Below, in pieces: positions 7,143 to 11,557 of a stretch of 11,557 nucleotides of DNA. Position 1 is the first letter of the stretch; each line of letters starts with the position of its first letter. This DNA is from JBJELF01 sp051879015 (lineage in GTDB: Bacteria; Bacillota; Clostridia; Lachnospirales; Lachnospiraceae): NCBI GenBank assembly GCA_051879015.1, contig JBJELF010000102.1:1-11557 (forward strand), given 5' to 3'. The translations under genes were made by a program, and so were the position numbers. The notes under the pieces are model-generated. The model worked only from the letters and a program-made list of their open reading frames with translations. It had not been told where the DNA came from and made no database searches.

Positions 7143-7499
7143 ATGGCAGATATAATAATTATTGCTGTAATTGTGATTTTGGTATGGATTGGAATTCGTC
7201 AGAGTATAACGCATTTTAAGGGGGAAGGAGGCTGCTGCGGTGGCAGCAGTACTCCGGTTAAGGTAAAGAGGAAGAAGCTTAGGACAATCGTGGCAAAGAA
7301 AACGGTAATTGTGGAAGGCATGACCTGTGAGCATTGTAAAAATAGGGTAGAAAATAGCTTAAATAAAATAGACGGTGTGGCTGCCAGGGTTAATTTAAAG
7401 AAAAAAGAGGCCGTTGTGTCGATGGAAAAAGAAGTAAGTGATGAACAAATCAGGGAAGCAATTGAAAAAGCCGGATATAGGGTGGTCAAGATTCAATGA
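7143..7499 (+). CDS. FeoB-associated Cys-rich membrane segment fused to HMA domain
   Basis: 118-residue protein of two parts. Residues 3-19 form one membrane helix, followed by a basic/His stretch and the Cys pair GGCCGG (29-34), matching the FeoB-associated Cys-rich membrane proteins found next to ferrous iron transporters. Residues 53-118 form a heavy-metal-associated fold with the metal-binding motif MTCEHC (60-65) and the usual ending AGYRV. The HMA part should face the cytoplasm and bind Cu(I) or another soft metal; the N-terminal Cys may add a second site. No feoA, feoB or P-type ATPase gene lies in the window. The ATG directly follows an in-frame stop (7137-7139), so the start is well bounded, although the AAAGG upstream is rather far away (about 13 nt). 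A metal chaperone or metal-handling role is inferred. Confidence 0.85.
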   Translation: MADIIIIAVIVILVWIGIRQSITHFKGEGGCCGGSSTPVKVKRKKLRTIVAKKTVIVEGMTCEHCKNRVENSLNKIDGVAARVNLKKKEAVVSMEKEVSDEQIREAIEKAGYRVVKIQ

Positions 7500-7504
7500 A
7501 AATA

Positions 7505-7548
7505 AGTGAATGACCTGTCTTTCCAATTGGAAAGACAGGTCATTCACT
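7505..7548. terminator. Perfect 44-bp palindrome between convergent genes
   Basis: Two 22-base arms without a single mismatch, centred at 7526/7527 (TTTCCAATTGGAAA), start five bases after the FeoB-associated/HMA gene. On the minus strand the stem is followed by TATTTTCATT, giving a T-rich tail suitable for terminating the anti-sigma operon about 125 nt past its stop. On the plus strand no T tract follows. A terminator or transcript-end hairpin is the simplest role. Its length and perfection exceed what termination needs. Confidence 0.7.
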
Positions 7549-7562
7549 CTATGTCGACATAG
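7549..7562. repeat. Perfect 14-bp palindrome abutting the 44-bp one
   Basis: CTATGTCGACATAG is fully self-complementary and begins at the base after the longer palindrome ends. It could be a protein-binding site or part of a compound element; function unknown. Confidence 0.6.
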
Positions 7563-7673
7563 GATGGAATGCACGTACGATGTTGCAGCAATCCAGTCCT
7601 ATTCCTTCTCCGTCGCATCTGGTTGCATACCACATTGGGTTACAAAGTGTTCCGTTTTCTTGCACAGTGGTTT
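7563..7673. other. Intergenic stretch downstream of anti-sigma gene
   Basis: About 110 bases between the paired palindromes and the stop of the minus-strand anti-sigma gene. Both strands contain open frames across it but without start or ribosome sites. On the minus strand it would be the 3' untranslated part of the sigma/anti-sigma transcript. It has less A/T bias than the surrounding spacers, which hints at a repeat unit or remnant coding piece, but I see nothing identifiable. Confidence 0.3.
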
Positions 7674-8384
7674 TCAGTTTTTTACAGAAATTAAATGGAA
7701 GTTAATTTCACCATGATGAATCAAATCTTGAATAGCAGCAGCTATTTCGGTTCTTACTGCTGTACTGTCATCTGTTGAACCTGCGTATTCAACGTATATG
7801 ATATTTTCTCCCAGTTCAAAAGTGGCATAGTAGATGATGTTTCGTTTCCCTTTGCTGTTTGCTCGTGTGATAAAATATCCTGCTGCAACAGAAACACCGT
7901 CCACTTCGGATGTCTGTTCTTCTCCAACAATTATTGTGTCTGCAATGGATACTCCAGGTGCAGTTATAGTTAAAGTAACATTGCCTAATTTGCCTTCAAG
8001 AGCAGCAAATTGATTATTTTCGTTATTGAAGTAAACGGTGCCAGAAACTGGCATTTGCTCAAATAACAAGTCAATTTCAGAATCCGTTAATTTGCGTCCT
8101 TCCATATCGCGTTCCATATCAAACTGACCTATTCCAACAGAATCAGTTTTAACAAATGCTAACGTGTTGCCATTTTCAAGGGTTGCGATATGGGTATTGT
8201 TGCCAAAAAGTTTTCCCTGCAGGATACCAATGATAAGAACAGCGGCAAGTATAAAGCAAGCAGCGGCTGCGCTCCATTTGAGCCATCGGGTTTGTTGTTT
8301 TCTTATTCTGGTGCTATTAGCAGCCTCAGAAATTAGTTTGTCGTCGATATATCCCAGTGTATTAGCCAATCTCGGAATTTTCAT
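7674..8384 (-). CDS. Membrane-anchored anti-sigma-like protein
   Basis: 236-residue single-pass membrane protein. The N-terminal cytoplasmic segment has the pattern LGYIDDKLISEA seen in clostridial proteins paired with ECF-like sigma factors. It is followed by a basic stretch, one helix near residues 37-57 (WSAAAACFILAAVLIIGIL) and a soluble extracytoplasmic domain of about 180 residues rich in beta-strand patterns. There is no zinc-finger anti-sigma motif. Its ATG overlaps the sigma factor stop as ATGA, so translation is coupled; GAAGG lies about 9 nt upstream. By context it should hold the sigma factor inactive at the membrane until a signal acts on the outer domain. The assignment rests on the pairing and N-terminal pattern, and the outer domain is not recognised. 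Confidence 0.72.
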   Translation of the reverse strand: MKIPRLANTLGYIDDKLISEAANSTRIRKQQTRWLKWSAAAACFILAAVLIIGILQGKLFGNNTHIATLENGNTLAFVKTDSVGIGQFDMERDMEGRKLTDSEIDLLFEQMPVSGTVYFNNENNQFAALEGKLGNVTLTITAPGVSIADTIIVGEEQTSEVDGVSVAAGYFITRANSKGKRNIIYYATFELGENIIYVEYAGSTDDSTAVRTEIAAAIQDLIHHGEINFHLISVKN

Positions 8385-8935
8385 ATCTGAATACCTTCTT
8401 TCCTTAAATATTCTCGTAATTTGTTGCGAGTGCGAAACAGCATGGATTTGACTTTAGTTTCACTGAACGAGTACTGTGCTGCAATGTCGCTGATGGAATC
8501 AAAATACCAATACTTACGAAGAAATACATTGCGGATTTCTTCTTTTTCATTCCATAGAAAATCGCTGATTAACCTGCCAATTTCTTCATCCTCTATATTG
8601 GGAGAGATACGGTTATCCGGCAGTATTTCTTCTAATTCTGATAGTGATACGATTATATTTGCAGAGCGTTTCTTTGCATTGGATAGTTCTAGTTTTTTCA
8701 GCGATAAGTTTCTTGTAATTTTACAGATAAACGCCTTAAAGTTATTTGGACGCGTCGGCGGAATCTTGTTCCATACACTTAAATAAGTATCATTTACACA
8801 TTCCTTTGCATCCTCATCATTACTTAAGAAATTGTTTGCCACGTGGAAACACATCTTGCCGTATTTGATATCGGTTTCTTTGATTGCCTGCTCGTCACGT
8901 GCAAAGTATAGTTCGATAATTTGTAAATCATTCAT
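8381..8935 (-). CDS. ECF-like sigma-70 family RNA polymerase sigma factor
   Basis: 184-residue sigma factor with region 2 (about 8-75; DAKECVNDTYLSVWNKIPP and FKAFICKITRN are typical) and region 4 (about 118-178). Region 4 has the helix-turn-helix SISDIAAQYSFSETKVKSML followed by FRTRNKLREYL. There is no region 1.1 or 3, as expected for group 4. Start choice: an in-frame ATG lies at 8950, but GGGGTGAG sits just inside that extension and is well spaced, about 5-7 nt, from the ATG at 8935, which is therefore preferred. It is followed immediately (4-base overlap) by its probable membrane anti-sigma. The signal and regulon are unknown; such pairs usually answer envelope or antimicrobial stress. 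Confidence 0.92.
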   Translation of the reverse strand: MNDLQIIELYFARDEQAIKETDIKYGKMCFHVANNFLSNDEDAKECVNDTYLSVWNKIPPTRPNNFKAFICKITRNLSLKKLELSNAKKRSANIIVSLSELEEILPDNRISPNIEDEEIGRLISDFLWNEKEEIRNVFLRKYWYFDSISDIAAQYSFSETKVKSMLFRTRNKLREYLRKEGIQI

Positions 8936-8980
8936 GTTGCTCACCCCCATGTTAATCTAAAAGGCCTTTCATCCCATAAG

Positions 8981-9005
8981 TACGATTTTTTTACGTTTGG
9001 TTGCG
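8981..9005 (-). promoter_or_regulatory. Possible ECF-type promoter of the sigma operon
   Basis: On the minus strand CGCAAC(C) (8999-9005) is followed after 15 nt by CGTA (8981-8984), about 45 nt before the sigma start codon. This resembles the AAC...CGTA layout of ECF-dependent promoters and would mean autoregulation. The match is short and the spacer is one base below the common 16. Confidence 0.3.
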
Positions 9006-9038
9006 GAATTTGTGAAAATTTTTGGGCAAATATACTTT

Positions 9039-9108
9039 ATTAAGCATACTTTTTAACCTCTCTATTGACTTTTCGCAAGACACATTATATATTAAGTATA
9101 TTTTTTAA
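9039..9108. repeat. Imperfect 18-bp direct repeat pair
   Basis: ATTAAGCATACTTTTTAA (9039-9056) and ATTAAGTATATTTTTTAA (9091-9108) differ at two positions and start 52 bases apart. They flank a plus-strand promoter-like sequence upstream of the permease remnant. They might be paired regulator sites or just A/T-rich drift. Confidence 0.4.
9065..9093 (+). promoter_or_regulatory. Promoter-like sequence before permease stub
   Basis: TTGACT (9065-9070), 17 nt, TATATT (9088-9093). It would read into the permease remnant and possibly on to the LicC/LicA-like gene. It may be the surviving promoter of the decayed gene. Confidence 0.45.
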
Positions 9109-9122
9109 GGAAAGCAAGGGAA

Positions 9123-9284
9123 TGGAGTACAGGATGCAGTACCTTATTTATTGCTTTTTGTTTACTAGGTGCGTTACTCTCTGCTAAATTTGTAAACAAA
9201 TGTGAAATTAAGAAATTAAATCGAGTGGTCGGTGTGGTATTGATGATTTTGGGAGTAGTAACTATTTTGATAAAAATCGTATGA
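9123..9284 (+). pseudogene. C-terminal stub of a TauE/SafE-type permease
   Basis: A frame open from 9096 and ending at the TGA of 9282-9284 has no usable start codon, yet reads like the end of a membrane permease: TLFIAFCLLGALLSAKFVNK, then KKLNRVVGVVLMILGVVTIL. The GA.L.AK..NK block followed by a final hydrophobic helix is characteristic of the C-terminus of the TSUP (sulfite exporter TauE/SafE) family, whose members are usually around 250 residues. Only about 53 residues remain, so about four fifths is missing. Upstream is sigma promoter DNA rather than permease sequence, so the gene was cut by a deletion or rearrangement, not by a simple frameshift. Confidence 0.6.
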
Positions 9285-9432
9285 AAATCAAGAAAAAGTG
9301 CATTGGGACAGTGTGAAAAATGTGTTTTAATATTGTGGCAGTTAAATTCTAATGTGAATTGTGAGCTACATAGCTGTTGGTAAAATCAGCGAAATGTCTA
9401 TTAATTTAGAAAGGCGGCGGAATGGAGATTCA

Positions 9433-11223
9433 ATGAATAGAGAAGAATTTTATACACTCAATTATTTTTATAATGCATCTCAGGGAAGGACGCCAATTTT
9501 GTCTGATGTATATCTCAATCAGGTTTTGAAACAACCAGAAGTGAAAGAGAGTTTAATGAAAAAGGGGTATGTGGACGAAACGCTTGTTCAAATTACGGAT
9601 GAGGGGGTGCAGGCACTTCAGCCTTATCGTGTGTCTGGGGCAGTGATTATAGCAGCCGATTCTTTTTCGCACTTGCTCCCGATTTCTTTGGAGCAGCCGA
9701 AAGGGCTGTTGGAGGTGAAAGGAGAAAAGCTCATTGAGAGGTTGATTCAGCAGCTTCGGGAGGCAGGTATTCAAAGGATTACGGTCATTGTAGGCTATAA
9801 AAAAGAAATGTATTTTTATTTAAGACCCAAATATGGTGTGGAGTTTATTGAAAATGACAATTATCTGGAAAAAAACAATATTCAAAACAACATTTATAGT
9901 CTCTATCTGGCGAAATCGCTTTTAGAAAATGCATATATCTGTGACTGTGATAACTATTTTGTGGAAAATCCCTTCAATCAGTATGAGTACGAATCTTTCG
10001 GTGCTGGTCTGTATACCAACAAAGTGATACATGAGAGGTATGCCACTGCCAATCGGGACAATCAGGTGATTGGGCTGAAGGAAACTTGGTCTAAGGATGG
10101 TTTGATTTTAAGGGGACATTCTTACTGGACGAAGAAATTGGCCGACAATTTTCTCTGGCTGGCAGAGAAGGAGCGGAATCTGTGCAATTGCGCCAGTATG
10201 TTTTCTGAAGAGATGATTGAGAAGCTTTATCAGGCTATGCCGCCATGTTATTATAAGAAATACGTATCAGGGTCAATTTTAAGATTTGATAATCTGGATG
10301 AGCTGCGGCAATTTGATAGTTCCTATATGGAGCATAGTCATAGCGACATTCTTCAAAATATTTGCGCTGTCTTTGGCTGTAAGGAGTCAGATATCCACAA
10401 TTTTCGAAGCATCCATGAAGGTATGACCAATACTTCTTTTGTGTTTCAGCTTAAGGGGGTGGACTATATCTATCGACATCCGGGAGAGGGGACGGAAAAG
10501 ATTATCAGCCGCCAAAATGAGCGAATTTCTTTAGAGTTGATGAAGCGGTGGAATGTGGACCCGACGTATATTTATATGGATTTGAAGGAAGGATGGAAAA
10601 TTTCTGTTTTTATCAAAGATTTTCGAGAACCTGATTATAGGAATTTTGAGGATTCCAAGAAAGTGGCTGCGATGCTGAGATATCTGCATAGCTTACCCAT
10701 TAAAGTAGACTATGGTTTAAATCCGTGGGAAGATGGAGAGAACTTGGAACGCCTGATTGAAGAAAAGAGTCCAGGAAGTTTTGAAGCGTTTGTTCCGTTG
10801 AAAGAGGAAATTCGGCAGCTTTATCAGCAGACTCAAAACGACGGGGTGGAGCGATGTTTTTGTCATGGAGATACTTATAAACCAAATTGGCTTGTGAAGC
10901 CGGACGGCAATGTAATTCTGATTGACTGGGAGTATGCAGGCTGTTCCGATCCAGGAGTCGATGTGGGATATTATATTGTGGATGCCATGTATGATTTTGA
11001 GACAGCACGTCGTTTTATAGCTGAATATCTGGGAGACGAGAAAAATGAGAGGCTGATGTTTCATTTTATGGCATACACAGCCATTATCGCTTATTATTGG
11101 TTTGTGTGGGCTTTCTATCGCAAGTCTTGTGGAGCGAAAGTCGATGAGGTGTTAAAAAAATGGTATGATATGGCAGTAAAATATACGGATTATTTAATGG
11201 CGCATAAACTGCCAACGGCCTAG
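9433..11223 (+). CDS. LicC-like nucleotidyltransferase fused to LicA-like choline kinase
   Basis: 596-residue three-part protein. Residues 1-66 look like a winged-helix domain. Residues 67-295 match CTP:phosphocholine cytidylyltransferases: GAVIIAADSFSHLLP (69-83), PKGLLEV (89-95), NNIQNNIYSLYLAKSLLENA (148-167), DCDNYF (171-176) with likely metal-binding Asp171/Asp173. Residues 300-596 are a choline/aminoglycoside-type kinase: HEGMTNTSFVF (328-338), catalytic loop CHGDTYKPNW (477-486; Asp480, Asn485) and metal-binding LIDWEYAG (496-503; Asp498). Together these would phosphorylate choline (or a related amino alcohol) and activate it with CTP for surface decoration. Oddly, the first nucleotide-binding loop lacks the usual Gly and Arg residues. 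The start at 9433 has GGAG 5 nt upstream; an in-frame GTG at 9361 lacks a ribosome site. No LicB or LicD gene is nearby. Confidence 0.88.
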   Translation: MNREEFYTLNYFYNASQGRTPILSDVYLNQVLKQPEVKESLMKKGYVDETLVQITDEGVQALQPYRVSGAVIIAADSFSHLLPISLEQPKGLLEVKGEKLIERLIQQLREAGIQRITVIVGYKKEMYFYLRPKYGVEFIENDNYLEKNNIQNNIYSLYLAKSLLENAYICDCDNYFVENPFNQYEYESFGAGLYTNKVIHERYATANRDNQVIGLKETWSKDGLILRGHSYWTKKLADNFLWLAEKERNLCNCASMFSEEMIEKLYQAMPPCYYKKYVSGSILRFDNLDELRQFDSSYMEHSHSDILQNICAVFGCKESDIHNFRSIHEGMTNTSFVFQLKGVDYIYRHPGEGTEKIISRQNERISLELMKRWNVDPTYIYMDLKEGWKISVFIKDFREPDYRNFEDSKKVAAMLRYLHSLPIKVDYGLNPWEDGENLERLIEEKSPGSFEAFVPLKEEIRQLYQQTQNDGVERCFCHGDTYKPNWLVKPDGNVILIDWEYAGCSDPGVDVGYYIVDAMYDFETARRFIAEYLGDEKNERLMFHFMAYTAIIAYYWFVWAFYRKSCGAKVDEVLKKWYDMAVKYTDYLMAHKLPTA

Positions 11224-11277
11224 TACTCAAAGGGCACAGGCGTCAGTAAGTTTCCAATGATTAAAACGATACAAAAT

Positions 11278-11316
11278 AAGACCGCTGCATCGATAAAATA
11301 GATGTGGCGGTCTTTT
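11278..11316 (+). terminator. Rho-independent terminator, probably two-way
   Basis: Stem AAGACCGC (11278-11285) with GCGGTCTT (11307-11314), plus an inner CATC/GATG stem, followed by a TCTTTTCG tail. It lies 55 nt after the LicC/LicA-like stop. Upstream A-rich DNA gives a T-rich tail on the minus strand too (TTATTTTG), so it can also end the converging Cro/CI-type gene. Confidence 0.85.
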
Positions 11317-11350
11317 CGTGTAAAATTTTCATTCTATTCGAGAATTTTAA

Positions 11351-11557
11351 TTATGATTTTAGGAGCGTTTCATTTTCAGACGCGATGGATTGGGGTTCTA
11401 ATTCTTGAAATTCAAAGAGCTTTTTTACTGGAATATTTAACGCACTGGCAATATCAAATAGGGCTTCAATGGAAACTCGAGTAGCTATATGAGATGCCTC
11501 AATGTTGCTGATATGAGTGCGGCTTAGATTAGTAGCTTTGGCTAATTGTTGTTGTGT
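11351..11557 (-). CDS. Cro/CI-type helix-turn-helix protein, N-terminus off window
   Basis: The last 68 residues of a small DNA-binding protein on the minus strand, entering from the right edge. TQQQLAKATNLSRTHISNIE is a classic XRE-family helix-turn-helix (helix 2, turn, recognition helix). It is followed by SIEALFDIASALNIPVKKLF, the standard helices 4-5 of that fold, and a short tail ending ENETLLKS. Only the first 10-20 residues are likely missing. A full-length protein of about 80-85 residues would be a single-domain regulator of the kind found in mobile elements, toxin-antitoxin loci or as stand-alone repressors. The sequence here does not decide between these. Confidence 0.88.
   Translation of the reverse strand, partial: TQQQLAKATNLSRTHISNIEASHIATRVSIEALFDIASALNIPVKKLFEFQELEPQSIASENETLLKS

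Noticed and set aside
7510..7716. 68-codon plus-strand frame across the paired palindromes
   Set aside because: It begins inside the 44-bp palindrome, lacks a ribosome site and overlaps the 3' end of the anti-sigma gene; likely chance.
9123..9188. Short ATG-initiated frame of 21 codons in another phase from the permease stub
   Set aside because: It stops quickly and has no recognisable content; the phase giving the TauE/SafE-like C-terminus is far more convincing.
11302..11484. 60-codon plus-strand frame near the right edge
   Set aside because: It starts inside the terminator hairpin and is antisense to the Cro/CI-type gene.
1..11557. CRISPR array, tRNA, rRNA, transposase or integrase
   Set aside because: No regularly spaced repeats, no cloverleaf-like sequence and no recombinase motif were seen; the direct and inverted repeats present are isolated pairs.

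Overview
The window looks like a chromosomal segment of a low- to mid-GC Gram-positive anaerobe, most likely class Clostridia, family Lachnospiraceae. This rests on the gene families: a heterodimer-type ABC exporter half, a FeoB-associated Cys-rich membrane protein, a sigma factor with a clostridial-style membrane anti-sigma partner, and a fused LicC/LicA-like protein. Strong AGGAGG-like ribosome sites and A/T-rich promoters fit too. No rRNA, tRNA, CRISPR array, transposase or integrase is visible, and the species cannot be fixed from sequence alone.

Left part (1-4800). An ABC exporter half (+), whose true start lies left of the window, converges on a minus-strand operon; one 13-bp hairpin sits between them. 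In transcription order the operon encodes a small secreted protein with three YSY-type repeats, an OmpR-type response regulator and a sensor histidine kinase. The kinase probably starts at a TTG inside the end of the regulator gene. A plausible promoter (TGGACT-17-TATAAT on the minus strand) lies in the divergent region.

Middle (4740-7563). A TetR-family regulator is read to the right from a perfect consensus promoter (TTGACA-17-TATAAT). Its -10 box is part of a perfect 30-bp palindrome, a textbook layout for autorepression. Fifteen bases after its stop begins a cytoplasmic GH43-family glycosidase, presumably in the same transcript. A gene-free stretch that can form several nested stems follows. 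Next comes a 118-residue membrane protein joining a FeoB-associated Cys-rich segment to a heavy-metal-associated (HMA) domain, with no feoB nearby. A perfect 44-bp palindrome, directly abutted by a perfect 14-bp palindrome, ends this part.

Right part (7674-11557). A minus-strand, translationally coupled (ATGA) pair encodes an ECF-like sigma factor and its single-pass membrane partner. Beyond its promoter region lies the C-terminal stub of a TauE/SafE-type permease. Then comes a 596-residue three-part protein: a winged-helix-like N-terminus, a LicC-like nucleotidyltransferase and a LicA-like choline kinase. Its nucleotide-binding loop is strongly degenerate. A good terminator follows, and the window ends inside a minus-strand Cro/CI-type DNA-binding protein.

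The segment is best read as a set of independent small regulatory and envelope modules rather than one pathway. The least ordinary items are the repeat protein ahead of the two-component system, the structured non-coding stretch before the FeoB-associated/HMA gene, the paired palindromes, and the LicC/LicA fusion with a degenerate nucleotide loop.
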